A DNA stretch of 64,000 nucleotides from Shewanella inventionis (lineage in GTDB: Bacteria; Pseudomonadota; Gammaproteobacteria; Enterobacterales; Shewanellaceae): assembly GCF_014641855.1 (NCBI RefSeq), contig NZ_BMII01000022.1, positions 37,779 to 101,778 on the forward strand, given 5' to 3'. The translations under genes were made by a program, and so were the position numbers. Shown piece after piece: positions 18,173 through 27,570 of this stretch. The first letter of the stretch is position 1, and the number at the start of each line of letters is the position of its first letter. The notes beneath the pieces are model-generated. The model did no database searches. It was not told the origin of the DNA and was given only the letters and a program-made list of their open reading frames with translations.

Positions 18173-19129
18173 ATGAATACTGAAACTACCCCCCAAGTTG
18201 AATACGTGAGTATCGACGAAGATAATGTTGAACAACGGATCGATAATTTTCTGCTGACTAAGCTAAAAGGCGTGCCCAAAAGCATGATCTATCGGATTGT
18301 GCGAAAGGGAGAGGTGCGTGTAAATAAAAAGCGCATTAAACCAGAATACAAATTGCAGATGGGTGATGTTGTGCGTGTGCCCCCCGTGCGAGTGGCTGAA
18401 AAAGATAATCGTACCGCGCCGTCTGCTAATTTATCTCGAGTGTCACAATTAGAAGAGCGGATTATTCATGAGGATAATCATTTAATCGTGTTGAATAAAC
18501 CTGCTGGTATTGCTGTGCACGGTGGCAGTGGTGTGGATTATGGCGTGATCGAAGGATTACGGTCTTTGCGTCCGCAACAAAAATTTTTAGAGCTGGTACA
18601 TCGCTTAGATAAAGACACATCAGGTGTGTTGTTGGTTGCTAAAAAGCGCAGTGCATTAAAACATTTACATGAACAGCTTCGCAGCAAAACCATGCAAAAA
18701 GATTATTTAGCCCTTGTGCGTGGTGAATGGCAAGCAAGTGATAAAGTGGTAAAAGCGCCGTTATTAAAGATTACCTTAAAGTCTGGCGAGCGAATTGTTC
18801 GGGTAAACAAAGAAGGTAAAGAGTCTGAAACCCGATACAAAATTATGCAGCGTTACCAGGGATGTACGTTGGTAAAAGCCAGCCCTGTAACAGGACGCAC
18901 TCACCAAATTCGTGTGCATTGCCAATATGCTGGCCATGCGATTGCCTGCGATGATAAGTATAGCGAACAGCAATTTGATGACAGCATGCGTGCATTAGGA
19001 CTAGACAGGTTATTTTTACATGCGGCAGAGCTTAAGTTTACGCATCCTGAAAACAATGAAGTGATGCAGGTTAAAGCACCGTTAGACGAAGTGTTAGTTA
19101 ATACATTAGATAGGCTTAAAAGAGCGTAG
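18173..19129 (+). CDS. rluC: 23S rRNA pseudouridine synthase RluC
   Basis: Makes pseudouridines 955, 2504 and 2580 in 23S rRNA (E. coli numbering). Residues 15-85 are an S4 RNA-binding domain (QRIDNFLLTKLKGVPKSMIY; VRKGEVRVNKKR). The catalytic domain carries HRLDKDTSGVLLVAKK with the active-site aspartate, and GRTHQIRVHC. The length of 318 aa matches the E. coli protein. It is divergent from rne, exactly as in E. coli, and is followed 58 bp later by a HAD phosphatase in the same direction. Confidence 0.96.
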   Translation: MNTETTPQVEYVSIDEDNVEQRIDNFLLTKLKGVPKSMIYRIVRKGEVRVNKKRIKPEYKLQMGDVVRVPPVRVAEKDNRTAPSANLSRVSQLEERIIHEDNHLIVLNKPAGIAVHGGSGVDYGVIEGLRSLRPQQKFLELVHRLDKDTSGVLLVAKKRSALKHLHEQLRSKTMQKDYLALVRGEWQASDKVVKAPLLKITLKSGERIVRVNKEGKESETRYKIMQRYQGCTLVKASPVTGRTHQIRVHCQYAGHAIACDDKYSEQQFDDSMRALGLDRLFLHAAELKFTHPENNEVMQVKAPLDEVLVNTLDRLKRA

Positions 19130-19187
19130 ATTAACGTAATCGCAAACATGTTAACCTGAAGTTGCCGTGGATTGACTAAAATAGGGC

Positions 19188-19841
19188 GTGATGTTGAACA
19201 GTAAAGAGAAAGCATTTGATTTAATCATTTTTGATTGGGATGGTACTTTGATGGACACGGTCGGTAAAATTGTGTCTTGTATGCAAAGTGTTGCCCAAGA
19301 GCTTATGTTGCCAGTACCTACAGAGCAACAAGTTCGAGATGTTATTGGTTTATCTTTGCCAAACATTATGCCTATTTTATTTTCACAGCATCACGATCAT
19401 CAACAAATTATCGATTGTTATCGACGTCATCATTTAGCGAGCGATTATCCTACTCCGTTATTTGACGGTGTTGAAGAGTTAATAAAGCAACTGCATGAGG
19501 CCGGATATTTATTGGCCATTGCTACCGGCAAAGCAAGAGAAGGGCTTGATAGAGTGCTTGAGCTGACTGGGCTGGGCCAATACTTTCATGCATCTCGGTG
19601 TGCCAGTGATGCGCAAAGTAAACCGCATCCAGAAATGCTACATGCATTATTGGGCTATTTTGATGTTGCGGCTAATAAAGCCATTATGGTTGGTGATTCA
19701 ATTCATGATTTAACCATGGCCAACAACGCAAAAATGGCCAGTATTGGCGTGAGCTATGGCGCTCATGATGAAGTCACGTTATCACCGCTTAAGCCTCTTG
19801 CTATTGTTGACCGAGTTTCTGCTATTCGTGATTATTTGTAA
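19188..19841 (+). CDS. HAD-superfamily phosphatase
   Basis: HAD subfamily IA hydrolase resembling phosphoglycolate phosphatases. Motif I is FDWDGTLMDT (near residue 14), motif II lies in LAIATGKAREGL, and motif III/IV is IMVGDSIHDLTMA (near 168). A helical cap lies between I and II. The substrate cannot be read from sequence. The start could be the GTG at 19188 or the ATG right after it; neither has a strong ribosome site. It probably shares a transcript with rluC and ends at an intrinsic terminator. Confidence 0.88.
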   Translation: MMLNSKEKAFDLIIFDWDGTLMDTVGKIVSCMQSVAQELMLPVPTEQQVRDVIGLSLPNIMPILFSQHHDHQQIIDCYRRHHLASDYPTPLFDGVEELIKQLHEAGYLLAIATGKAREGLDRVLELTGLGQYFHASRCASDAQSKPHPEMLHALLGYFDVAANKAIMVGDSIHDLTMANNAKMASIGVSYGAHDEVTLSPLKPLAIVDRVSAIRDYL

Positions 19842-19852
19842 TCAAGTGTTTT

Positions 19853-19880
19853 GCCTTCACAGAAGAGCGTGAAGGCTTTT
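19853..19880 (+). terminator. Terminator after the HAD phosphatase gene
   Basis: GCCTTCAC (19853-19860) pairs with GTGAAGGC (19869-19876) around an 8-nt loop, followed by TTTT. Confidence 0.8.
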
Positions 19881-19894
19881 AGTGACATTAATGC

Positions 19895-20491
19895 TTAGCT
19901 TAATACGTCCATACCGTGCATCTGCAGTAATTCAATCAATTTAATCAGTGGTAACCCAATTAATGTATTGGGGTCGTTACCTTCTAGGCGGCTAAATAGC
20001 GCAATACCCAGGCCTTCGCTTTTAAAACTTCCAGCACAATTTAATGGCTGTTCAGTGTCGATATAATACTGGATTTGTGCTTGCGATAATGGTTTAAAAT
20101 GAACGATGAAAGGCTCCACACAAGACAGCATCTGTTCGGTTGTACTGTTGTAAACCGCAAGGCCTGTATAAAAAGTGATTGACTGACCAGACGCCGCTGT
20201 GAGCTGTGCAACGGCGTTATCAACAGTGTGAGGTTTACCGATAATCTGCCCGTTAATAACGGCAACTTGATCAGAGCCGATGATCAATTGAGGTGTATCA
20301 GTGTTAACGGCTAGTTGAGCACCTGCCTTTGCTTTTTGTTCAGCTAAACGTTGCACTAGTGCCGTGGAGGTTTCATTGATTTGCGCTGTTTCATCAATAT
20401 CTGGACTAACGCAGTCAAAAGGGCACATTAATTTTTGCATTAATTGCTGTCGAAAAGGCGAGGTGGACGCGAGTATAAGATTGTATTTCAT
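19895..20491 (-). CDS. maf: Maf-family nucleotide pyrophosphatase (YceF subfamily)
   Basis: House-cleaning nucleotide pyrophosphatase; the E. coli YceF member hydrolyses 7-methyl-GTP. The N-terminal loop [12 protein letters not shown], then SPDIDE (residue 34 on), the LAEQKA motif, and [18 protein letters not shown] with the metal-binding aspartate are all present. The length of 198 aa is standard. As in E. coli it lies next to yceD, in divergent orientation, which favours the YceF over the YhdE subfamily. Confidence 0.92.
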   Translation of the reverse strand: MKYNLILASTSPFRQQLMQKLMCPFDCVSPDIDETAQINETSTALVQRLAEQKAKAGAQLAVNTDTPQLIIGSDQVAVINGQIIGKPHTVDNAVAQLTAASGQSITFYTGLAVYNSTTEQMLSCVEPFIVHFKPLSQAQIQYYIDTEQPLNCAGSFKSEGLGIALFSRLEGNDPNTLIGLPLIKLIELLQMHGMDVLS

Positions 20492-20702
20492 TGCGTTTAT
20501 TTAATTTCACTGTGTGATATGAGCCATTATCTGTCAGTTTACTGTAATCAGTGGACCAAATGGAGCATTTTTCACCGAGTAATGCTTGTGTGATGGGGGC
20601 GGGTTCGGTAAAATTTGCCAACTTTCAAATTCAATGCAGGATTAAAGAATACCTAATGAGTCAGTGTTAGGTGCAATTACCGTTATTTTACGGAAATTTT
20701 CT

Positions 20703-20729
20703 TTGACTCCAGCGTTTTCAAACTATAAT
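20703..20729 (+). promoter_or_regulatory. Promoter of the yceD-rpmF-plsX-fab cluster
   Basis: TTGACT (20703-20708) and a perfect TATAAT (20724-20729) with a short 15-bp spacer (16 if TTTGAC is used). Transcription would begin near 20735-20737, only 4-6 nt before the yceD ATG, and no Shine-Dalgarno sequence is visible, so the message would be almost leaderless. Confidence 0.65.
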
Positions 20730-20740
20730 ATGCGCGCCTT

Positions 20741-21265
20741 ATGCAAACAGTAAAGATACCGGTTTCAATTGATCCTATACGCGCTGCCTCAAGCGGCCTT
20801 CGTTATGAAGGTTATGTGCCAGGCAAGCAACTAAAGCGATTAAGCGAGTTATGTGCCGGCGACTGTTCCGACGTAGTTGTGTCGTTGGAATGTGGCGTCG
20901 ATTTACAGGGGATAGTCTACCTTCGCGGGAAGGCTGTGACGGAGCTCACTCTGTTATGTCAACGTTGCATGACACAATTTACTACTGAGGTTACGGTCGA
21001 CTTTTGTTTTAGTCCTTGTCGGACTGAGGCAGAAATCGATGAGCTCCCGGATGCGTATGACCCAATTGAGTGTAATGAGATTGGCGAAGTACGTCTGCAT
21101 CAATTGATTGAAGATGAATTGATAGTCGCTATGCCGATCATCCCTATGCATCAGGAAACTGATTGCAACCTAGGGTCGAAAGATATAGTTGTAGGCGAGA
21201 TCGAACCCGCTCAAGAGGAGCGTCCAAATCCGTTTGCAGTGTTAGAAAAACTGAAGAGCAAGTAA
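20741..21265 (+). CDS. yceD: DUF177 protein YceD (23S rRNA accumulation protein)
   Basis: Member of the DUF177/YceD family, linked in plants and bacteria to accumulation of 23S rRNA; biochemical activity is not settled. The start MQTVKIPVSIDPIRAA lines up with the E. coli N-terminus, which fixes the ATG. The zinc-like pair CQRC (near residue 74), the FSPCRTEAEIDELPDAY block and the C-terminal RPNPFAVLEKLK are conserved. It is the first gene of the cluster that continues into rpmF 17 nt later, the same order as in E. coli. Confidence 0.94.
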   Translation: MQTVKIPVSIDPIRAASSGLRYEGYVPGKQLKRLSELCAGDCSDVVVSLECGVDLQGIVYLRGKAVTELTLLCQRCMTQFTTEVTVDFCFSPCRTEAEIDELPDAYDPIECNEIGEVRLHQLIEDELIVAMPIIPMHQETDCNLGSKDIVVGEIEPAQEERPNPFAVLEKLKSK

Positions 21266-21282
21266 TCTAGGAGACAGGTCAA

Positions 21283-21453
21283 ATGGCTGTACAACAGAAT
21301 AAAAAATCACGTTCAAAGCGTGGCATGCGTCGTTCACATGATTCATTGAGCACTGCTCAATTATCAGTAGACGCAACTAGCGGTGAATTACATCTACGTC
21401 ACAACGTGACTGCTGATGGTTTTTACCGCGGTAAAAAGGTAATCAACAAGTAA
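21283..21453 (+). CDS. rpmF: 50S ribosomal protein L32
   Basis: Short gene of 56 codons: the protein starts [20 protein letters not shown] and ends [12 protein letters not shown], a full-length L32 without the zinc cysteines of some other bacteria. The basic N-terminal half threads into 23S rRNA. The ribosome site is AGGAGA at 21269-21274. It sits between yceD and plsX as in E. coli, coupling ribosome and lipid synthesis genes on one message. Its codons are strongly biased to highly expressed choices (CGT, AAC, GGT). Confidence 0.97.
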   Translation: MAVQQNKKSRSKRGMRRSHDSLSTAQLSVDATSGELHLRHNVTADGFYRGKKVINK

Positions 21454-21468
21454 TTTGTTGATTATCTG

Positions 21469-22497
21469 ATGACAAATCTGACGCTTGCGTTAGATGCGAT
21501 GGGGGGCGATCACGGCCCCCACGTGACAGTGCCTGCAGCGATGCAGGCATTGAAATTTCATAGTATGCTAAAAATAATTTTAGTTGGTAATCAAACCGAC
21601 ATTCAAAAATATTTACCTCAAACTCCTTCTGCAGATTTAGACCGCATTGAAATAATTCATACCACTGAAGTCGTCACCATGTGTGATAGGCCTGTTCATG
21701 CGTTGCGTTCACGTAAAAATAGCTCAATGAGAATTGCATTGGAGTTAGTGCGTGATGGAAAAGCAGCCGCTTGCGTTAGCGCAGGAAACACAGGTGCATT
21801 AATGGCAATGGCTAAAGTGCTGCTTAAAACGTTGCCCGGCATCGATAGGCCTGCGTTAGTATCTTGTTTACCTGCTGTCACCGGTAAGCCAGTTTATTTA
21901 CTCGATTTAGGCGCAAATGTGTCTTGCGATTCTGAAGCATTATTTCAATTTGCTATCATGGGCTCAGTATTATGTGAAGCTGTCCATAAAAAAGCTCGTC
22001 CAAAAGTTGCATTATTAAATGTGGGCATCGAAGAGGTTAAAGGCAATGATCAGGTGCAACAGGCTGGTCAATTGTTACAGCACACAGACCAAGTCAATTA
22101 CATTGGTTTTGTTGAAGGTGACGAAATCTATACGGGTAACGTAGACGTGATTGTCTGTGATGGTTTTGTGGGTAATATTACCCTTAAAACGTCAGAAGGC
22201 ATTGCCAAGTTATTAGTGCATCAATTAAAGCGTGGGTTAAAAGACGGCTTTTTTGTACGTTTACTCTCCAAACTCATCGCTCCACACATACAAGCTGTTC
22301 TCAGTAAGATGAACCCCGACCACTATAATGGTGCAAGTCTGATAGGATTGCGCGGAATAGTAGTAAAGAGTCATGGTAACGCGGATGAAGCTGCATTTTT
22401 ACAAGCATTAAATTTAGCAGCAACAGAAGCAAAACGTCGTCTTCCTGAAATGATTAAAGATCGTTTGGAGTCGATTCTTTTAGACATCAATAGCTGA
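21469..22497 (+). CDS. plsX: Phosphate acyltransferase PlsX
   Basis: Converts acyl-ACP to acyl-phosphate, the acyl donor for the first step of phospholipid synthesis. The N-terminal [12 protein letters not shown] motif (6-17), [14 protein letters not shown] (near 96-110) and [14 protein letters not shown] (near 227) are diagnostic. The length of 342 aa is standard. It begins 15 nt after rpmF and ends 8 nt before fabH, so it is translated within the operon. It is a peripheral membrane or cytoplasmic enzyme. Confidence 0.97.
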   Translation: MTNLTLALDAMGGDHGPHVTVPAAMQALKFHSMLKIILVGNQTDIQKYLPQTPSADLDRIEIIHTTEVVTMCDRPVHALRSRKNSSMRIALELVRDGKAAACVSAGNTGALMAMAKVLLKTLPGIDRPALVSCLPAVTGKPVYLLDLGANVSCDSEALFQFAIMGSVLCEAVHKKARPKVALLNVGIEEVKGNDQVQQAGQLLQHTDQVNYIGFVEGDEIYTGNVDVIVCDGFVGNITLKTSEGIAKLLVHQLKRGLKDGFFVRLLSKLIAPHIQAVLSKMNPDHYNGASLIGLRGIVVKSHGNADEAAFLQALNLAATEAKRRLPEMIKDRLESILLDINS

Positions 22498-22505
22498 TCT
22501 CATAT

Positions 22506-23465
22506 ATGCATACAAAAATTCTCGGAACAGGTAGTTATCTGCCTGTGCAAGTTCGTAGCAATCAAGATCTCGAAAAAATGGTTGAAACCAGTGACCAATG
22601 GATTGTGGAAAGAACCGGTATTTCAGAGCGGCGAATTGCTGCAACAGACGAATCGGTAGCAACCATGGGTTATCAAGCTGCATTACAAGCGCTTGACATG
22701 GCCGGTATTGACGCCAGTGAGCTTGATATGATTGTGTGCGGAACGACAAGTGCAACTAATGCATTTCCTGCAGCCGCCTGCGAAATTCAAGCACTATTAG
22801 GCGTTAAAAATATTCCTGCCTTTGACATTGCTGCGGCATGTTCCGGCTTTGTTTATGCCTTGTCGGTTGCCGACCAGTTTGTGAAAACGGGCGCGGCTAA
22901 AAAAGTACTCGTCATTGGTGCCGATGTGTTGTCACGCATGTGCGATCCCGCCGATCGAACAACGGTCATATTATTTGGTGATGGCGCGGGTGCAGCTGTG
23001 ATTGGTGCAAGTGACACCCCTGGTATCATTGCCACTCATATTTATGCCGATGGTAGCCAAGGTGACTTGTTAAAGTGCGCTTTTCCTCCTCGCTCAGGTG
23101 AAGGCTCAGAAGCCGTTAGCTTTATGACTATGAAAGGTAATGACGTATTTAAAGTCGCGGTAACTCAATTATCTAATGTGGTCACTGAAACGCTACGCCT
23201 CAATAATGTCGACAAGTCAGAAATTGACTGGCTAGTCCCGCATCAAGCCAATTTTCGCATTATTAATGCCACTGCCAAAAAGCTCAATATGAGTTTAGAT
23301 AAAGTGGTGCTTACCCTTGCCAAGCACGGGAATACCTCGGCCGCTTCTGTGCCTATCGCGCTTGATGAAGCCGTACGTGATGGTCGTATTCAACGTGGTC
23401 AATTATTATTGCTCGAAGCCTTTGGTGGCGGTTTTGCGTGGGGCAGTGCATTAATTCGTTTTTAA
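22506..23465 (+). CDS. fabH: 3-oxoacyl-ACP synthase III
   Basis: Starts each fatty acid by condensing acetyl-CoA with malonyl-ACP. The catalytic triad is complete: C112 in AACSGF, H246 in VPHQANFRI and N276 in HGNTSAAS. The C-terminal [13 protein letters not shown] is typical. The length of 319 aa matches the E. coli enzyme. It lies 8 nt after plsX and 29 nt before fabD in the conserved plsX-fabH-fabD-fabG-acpP-fabF order. Confidence 0.98.
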   Translation: MHTKILGTGSYLPVQVRSNQDLEKMVETSDQWIVERTGISERRIAATDESVATMGYQAALQALDMAGIDASELDMIVCGTTSATNAFPAAACEIQALLGVKNIPAFDIAAACSGFVYALSVADQFVKTGAAKKVLVIGADVLSRMCDPADRTTVILFGDGAGAAVIGASDTPGIIATHIYADGSQGDLLKCAFPPRSGEGSEAVSFMTMKGNDVFKVAVTQLSNVVTETLRLNNVDKSEIDWLVPHQANFRIINATAKKLNMSLDKVVLTLAKHGNTSAASVPIALDEAVRDGRIQRGQLLLLEAFGGGFAWGSALIRF

Positions 23466-23494
23466 CTTTTACATTATTTTACAGGTAACCAGTT

Positions 23495-24421
23495 ATGGAA
23501 AATGTTGCTTTTGTATTTCCGGGGCAGGGGTCTCAGGCCGTAGGAATGTTAGCTGAATTAGCTCAATCTCATGCCATTATTGGGCAAACTTTTGCCGAAG
23601 CAAGTGGCGCGTTAGGCTATGATTTATGGGATTTGGTCGCAAATGGCCCAGCTGAAACGTTAAATGAAACAGATAAAACTCAGCCGGCGTTGCTTGCTGC
23701 AAGCGTGGCTATTTGGCGCGCTTATCAAGCGTCTAACAAACCAACGCCTTCATTACTAGCCGGTCACAGCTTAGGTGAATATTCTGCGTTAGTGTGTGCT
23801 GGTGTGATTGAGTTTACTGACGCGGTAAAGCTAGTCGAACTACGCGGTAAATTAATGCAACAAGCGGTTCCAGCGGGTTCTGGAGCCATGTTTGCCATTA
23901 TTGGTCTTGATGATGATGCTATTGCCACAGCGTGTGCAGAGTCTGCTCAAGGTGATGTTGTCAGCCCTGTTAACTTTAATAGCCCTGGACAAGTGGTTAT
24001 TGCCGGTGAAAAAAATGCAGTTGAACGTGCAGCTGCCGCTTGTAAAGCCGCTGGCGCTAAAATGGCTGTAGCACTTCCTGTTAGCGTGCCATCACACTGC
24101 GCCTTAATGAAACCCGCTGCCGATGAATTAGCCAAAGCGTTAACTCAAGTGACATTCTCAGCGCCTACCATTAAAGTAATTAACAACGTTGATGTGGCAA
24201 TGCCAACAGATGCCGATGCAATTAAAGATGCATTAGTGCGCCAATTATATTGCCCAGTGCGTTGGAGCGAGACCGTTGAGTTTATGGCGACACAAGGTGT
24301 TACAAATTTAGTAGAGTGTGGCCCTGGTAAAGTATTAACCGGATTAACAAAAAGAATTAATAAATCGATATCCGCTCAAGCGGTAAATGATGTTGCTTCA
24401 TTTGCAGCATTAACCGAATAA
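23495..24421 (+). CDS. fabD: Malonyl-CoA:ACP transacylase
   Basis: Transfers malonyl from CoA to acyl carrier protein, supplying the extender unit. The N-terminal FVFPGQGSQ motif is at 7-15. The nucleophile S92 lies in AGHSLGEYSAL, the active-site histidine in VSVPSHCALM near residue 201, and the GQVVIAG motif is near 165. The length of 308 aa is normal. The ribosome site precedes the ATG in a short gap after fabH, and fabG follows in 10 nt. Confidence 0.97.
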   Translation: MENVAFVFPGQGSQAVGMLAELAQSHAIIGQTFAEASGALGYDLWDLVANGPAETLNETDKTQPALLAASVAIWRAYQASNKPTPSLLAGHSLGEYSALVCAGVIEFTDAVKLVELRGKLMQQAVPAGSGAMFAIIGLDDDAIATACAESAQGDVVSPVNFNSPGQVVIAGEKNAVERAAAACKAAGAKMAVALPVSVPSHCALMKPAADELAKALTQVTFSAPTIKVINNVDVAMPTDADAIKDALVRQLYCPVRWSETVEFMATQGVTNLVECGPGKVLTGLTKRINKSISAQAVNDVASFAALTE

Positions 24422-24431
24422 AGGAGTTTTT

Positions 24432-25178
24432 ATGAGCTTTAATATCAGTCTAGACGGCAAAGTGGCATTGGTTACCGGTGCAAGCCGTGGTATTGGCCGT
24501 GCAATTGCTGAGTCCTTAGTGCAAGCCGGTGCTGTGGTCATTGGTACAGCTACGAGTGAAAAGGGCGCAGAAGCGATTCAACAATACCTAGGTGACAAAG
24601 GCTTTGGGATGGTGTTAAATGTCACTGATACTCAGTCTGTTGCAGATTTATATACCCAGATCAAAGAAAAAGCTGGCGATGTTGATATTCTAGTGAACAA
24701 TGCAGGTATCACTCGTGACAATTTATTGATGCGAATGAAAGACGATGAATGGCAAGACATTATTGATACTAATCTAACGTCATTATTTAAATTGTCTAAA
24801 CCTGTAATGCGATCTATGATGAAAAAACGTTTCGGACGTATTATCAGTATCGGTTCAGTAGTAGGTACAATGGGTAATGCTGGCCAAGTTAATTACTCGG
24901 CAGCAAAAGCTGGTTTGATAGGATTTACAAAATCTCTTGCAAGAGAGGTTGCATCTCGTCAAATAACAGTGAATGCTATTGCACCTGGATTTATTCAGAC
25001 AGACATGACAGATGAGCTGACACCTGAGCAGCAACAAGCTATTATGTCGCAAGTTCCGATGGAACGTTTAGGGCAAGCACAAGAAATTGCCAATGCAGTA
25101 TTGTTTTTGGCCTCGGATTCAGCCGCTTACATCACAGGTGAGACATTGCATGTGAATGGCGGTATGTACATGGTTTAA
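24432..25178 (+). CDS. fabG: 3-oxoacyl-ACP reductase
   Basis: NADPH-dependent short-chain dehydrogenase that reduces 3-ketoacyl-ACP in each elongation round. The cofactor loop is TGASRGIGRAIA (15-26), NNAG follows near residue 89, and the catalytic YSAAK motif follows a serine in ISIGSVVG. The length of 248 aa matches the family. A ribosome site AAGGAG lies just before the start. The 163-bp gap to acpP holds two hairpins and a likely acpP promoter. Confidence 0.97.
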   Translation: MSFNISLDGKVALVTGASRGIGRAIAESLVQAGAVVIGTATSEKGAEAIQQYLGDKGFGMVLNVTDTQSVADLYTQIKEKAGDVDILVNNAGITRDNLLMRMKDDEWQDIIDTNLTSLFKLSKPVMRSMMKKRFGRIISIGSVVGTMGNAGQVNYSAAKAGLIGFTKSLAREVASRQITVNAIAPGFIQTDMTDELTPEQQQAIMSQVPMERLGQAQEIANAVLFLASDSAAYITGETLHVNGGMYMV

Positions 25179-25186
25179 GGGCGATA

Positions 25187-25200
25187 GGTAGGAAACTACC
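25187..25200 (+). repeat. Intercistronic hairpin after fabG
   Basis: GGTAG-GAAA-CTACC: a 5-bp stem capped by a GNRA-type tetraloop, 8 nt past the fabG stop. No T-run follows, so it is more likely an mRNA 3'-end stabiliser or processing site than a terminator. Confidence 0.5.
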
Positions 25201-25238
25201 TTCATTTGAGTCAGTGTTAGTGACAATTCAATGTTAAT

Positions 25239-25259
25239 TTTTGTGGTTAGACCACAAAA
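25239..25259 (+). repeat. Second hairpin between fabG and acpP
   Basis: TTTTGTGGT (25239-25247) and ACCACAAAA (25251-25259) form a 9-bp stem with a 3-nt loop. Together with the first hairpin it could set the very different expression levels of fabG and acpP. Confidence 0.5.
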
Positions 25260-25266
25260 TCTAAGC

Positions 25267-25294
25267 TTGCATTGTTATCTAATTCGAATAAACT
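25267..25294 (+). promoter_or_regulatory. acpP: Candidate acpP promoter
   Basis: TTGCAT (25267-25272) and TAAACT (25289-25294) with a 16-bp spacer, about 48 bp upstream of acpP. acpP is known to have its own strong promoter in E. coli; this match is moderate. Confidence 0.4.
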
Positions 25295-25341
25295 ACTCGC
25301 AATCTTACGCAAGTGCGTAATTTGAATAGGAAAGAAAACTA

Positions 25342-25575
25342 ATGAGCAACATCGAAGAACGTGTAAAGAAAATCATCATCGAGCAACTTGGCGTTAAAGA
25401 AGAAGACGTTAAATCAGCTGCTTCTTTTGTAGACGATTTAGGCGCAGATTCTCTAGACACTGTTGAATTGGTTATGGCTCTAGAAGAAGAGTTTGATACC
25501 GAGATCCCTGACGAAGAAGCTGAAAAGATCACTACTGTTCAAGCAGCGATCGATTACGTTTCTAAGAATCAGTAA
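25342..25575 (+). CDS. acpP: Acyl carrier protein
   Basis: Small acidic carrier of the growing acyl chain. The phosphopantetheine serine is S37 in [11 protein letters not shown]. The length of 77 aa and the charge pattern ([15 protein letters not shown]) are typical. Codon use is biased as in highly expressed genes, and AGGAAAG precedes the start. A strong terminator follows, so fabF, 160 bp downstream, is partly uncoupled. Confidence 0.98.
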   Translation: MSNIEERVKKIIIEQLGVKEEDVKSAASFVDDLGADSLDTVELVMALEEEFDTEIPDEEAEKITTVQAAIDYVSKNQ

Positions 25576-25590
25576 TCAAGAATTCACAGA

Positions 25591-25618
25591 AACAGGCGGC
25601 ATTTATGCCGCCTGTTTT
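25591..25618 (+). terminator. Terminator after acpP
   Basis: AACAGGCGGCAT (25591-25602) and ATGCCGCCTGTT (25605-25616) form a GC-rich stem followed by TTTT. Confidence 0.92.
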
Positions 25619-25737
25619 TGTTTAAAGCATTGGTAAACGCTCGTTCCATTTAATTGCATGACAACATTCCCCCTGATTTTTCTTACGTTTTATCGCAATA
25701 ATGGCAACGTAGCTGATTTTATTAAAAGGTAAATATC

Positions 25738-26979
25738 ATGTCTAAACGTCGTGTCGTCATCACAGGCCTTGGCCTCGTAACTCCTGTAGGTAATGATGTA
25801 GAGTCTTCTTGGAATGCCTTATTGGCAGGTAAGAGTGGTATTGCCCCAATTACTAAATTTGATGCCAGTGAGTTTGGTACTCGTTTTAGTGGTTCGGTAA
25901 AAGATTTTGATATTGAACAATATTTATCAAAAAAAGATGCACGTAAAATGGATTTATTTATCCAGTACGGCATGGCCGCGGGTATTCAAGCATTAACAGA
26001 CTCTGGCTTAGATATGAGCCAAGAAAACCCAGCTCGAGTAGGTACCGCAATTGGTGCTGGCATGGGCGGTATGTGGTTAATTGAACAAGGCCATTCTGCT
26101 TTACTTAATGGCGGCCCACGTAAAGTGTCTCCCTTTTTTGTACCAAGTACCATTATCAACATGATAGCGGGTCATCTATCGATTATGTATGGCATGACAG
26201 GTCCAAACTTTGCCGTGACTACAGCCTGTACAACAGGTGTGCATAACATTGGATTTGCTGCTCGTACAATTGCTTATGGCGATGCCGATGTAATGGTGGC
26301 TGGTGGTGCTGAAGATGTTACTTGTCCGTTAGGTGTGGCAGGTTTTAGTGCTGCTAAAGCATTATCAACTCGTAATGATGATCCCACCGCGGCAAGCCGT
26401 CCCTGGGACAAAGACCGTGACGGCTTTGTTATTGGCGATGGCGCGGGTGTGATTGTGATGGAAGAATATGAACATGCTAAAGCACGCGGCGCTAAAATTT
26501 ACGGCGAATTAGTGGGTTTTGGTATGAGTGGTGATGCATTCCACATGACATCTCCTCCGAGTGATGGCGCAGGTGCTGCAGCTGCAATGGTTAATGCCAT
26601 TAACGATGCTAAGATTAAAAAAGAGCAAGTGGGCTACATTAACGCACATGGCACTTCAACCAATGCGGGTGATAAAGCAGAAGCGGCAGCTGTAAAAGCA
26701 GTATTTGGGCCACATGCTTATGACTTGTTAGTGAGCTCAACTAAATCAATGACCGGACACTTACTGGGTGCTGCTGGTGCAATTGAAGCCATCATTACCT
26801 TGCTTGCACTGCGCGATCAGCATGTTCCGCCAACCATCAACTTAGATAACCCTGATGAAGGTTGCGATTTAGATTTTGTTGCGCACACTTCTCGTCGTCA
26901 TCAATTTGATTACGCTTTATGTAATTCATTTGGCTTTGGTGGCACAAACGGTTCTCTGTTATTCAAAAAAATAGATTAG
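25738..26979 (+). CDS. fabF: 3-oxoacyl-ACP synthase II
   Basis: Elongating condensing enzyme, important for cis-vaccenate and thus for membrane fluidity in the cold. The catalytic cysteine is C164 in [10 protein letters not shown]; the two histidines lie in [11 protein letters not shown] and TGHLLGAAG, and the gatekeeper region SFGFGGTN is near the C-terminus. The length of 413 aa is standard. The start is preceded by AAAAGG. It ends the fatty acid cluster and has its own terminator. Confidence 0.98.
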   Translation: MSKRRVVITGLGLVTPVGNDVESSWNALLAGKSGIAPITKFDASEFGTRFSGSVKDFDIEQYLSKKDARKMDLFIQYGMAAGIQALTDSGLDMSQENPARVGTAIGAGMGGMWLIEQGHSALLNGGPRKVSPFFVPSTIINMIAGHLSIMYGMTGPNFAVTTACTTGVHNIGFAARTIAYGDADVMVAGGAEDVTCPLGVAGFSAAKALSTRNDDPTAASRPWDKDRDGFVIGDGAGVIVMEEYEHAKARGAKIYGELVGFGMSGDAFHMTSPPSDGAGAAAAMVNAINDAKIKKEQVGYINAHGTSTNAGDKAEAAAVKAVFGPHAYDLLVSSTKSMTGHLLGAAGAIEAIITLLALRDQHVPPTINLDNPDEGCDLDFVAHTSRRHQFDYALCNSFGFGGTNGSLLFKKID

Positions 26980-26992
26980 AAATGTTCACGAT

Positions 26993-27017
26993 AAAAAGCG
27001 CCAAGTGCGCTTTTTTT
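26993..27017 (+). terminator. Terminator after fabF
   Basis: AAAAAGCGC (26993-27001) pairs with GCGCTTTTT (27007-27015) around a 5-nt loop, and the T-run continues. Confidence 0.9.
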
Positions 27018-27068
27018 GTACCTGTACTAAGTGTATCGTTAGTAAATATTGCATGACTTGGAGGCTCT

Positions 27069-27557
27069 ATGGCCGGTAAAGATAGACAACTTACATTGCG
27101 TTTTTTGGCCGAACCTGCAGATGTAAATTTTGGTGGAAAAGTGCACGGTGGCGCTGTGATGAAGTGGATCGATTTGGCCGCATATGCATCAGCAGCTGGA
27201 TGGAGCGGTAAATATTGTATTACTGTTTACGCTGGCGGTATTCGTTTTGTTAAACCTATCCATGTTGGCAATATTGTAGAGGTGACAGGTAAAGTGATTT
27301 ATACCGGCAGCACTTCGATGCATATTGCGATAGATGTTAAAGCGGGTGATCCTAAAGAGTCTGAACGTCATTTGACCACACATTGTATCGTGATTATGGT
27401 GGCCGTTGATTATGAAGGTAAGCCCACATCAGTCCCTGAATGGATCCCTGAAACTGCTGATGATGTTCGTTTACGTGATAGTGCATTACGATTAATGGAT
27501 ATGCGTAAACGCATTGGTGCTGAAATGGAAGCACATGTTAAACCATCTGTTGAATAA
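27069..27557 (+). CDS. Hotdog-fold acyl-CoA thioesterase (YciA/ACOT type)
   Basis: Probable acyl-CoA thioesterase. The family motif NFGGKVHGGAVMKWIDLAAY (residues 19-38) contains the catalytic aspartate, and the strand VYAGGIRFVKPIHVGNIV follows. At 162 aa it is a single hotdog domain, likely hexameric. It starts 90 bp after fabF and 13 bp before a dehydrogenase gene with the same direction, so those two probably form an operon. Chain-length preference cannot be told from sequence. Confidence 0.88.
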   Translation: MAGKDRQLTLRFLAEPADVNFGGKVHGGAVMKWIDLAAYASAAGWSGKYCITVYAGGIRFVKPIHVGNIVEVTGKVIYTGSTSMHIAIDVKAGDPKESERHLTTHCIVIMVAVDYEGKPTSVPEWIPETADDVRLRDSALRLMDMRKRIGAEMEAHVKPSVE

Positions 27558-27570
27558 ATAAGGAAAAATC

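Noticed and set aside
17878..18183. 101-codon frame upstream of rluC
   Set aside because: It overlaps the rluC start, lacks a ribosome site, and lies in the AT-rich promoter region.
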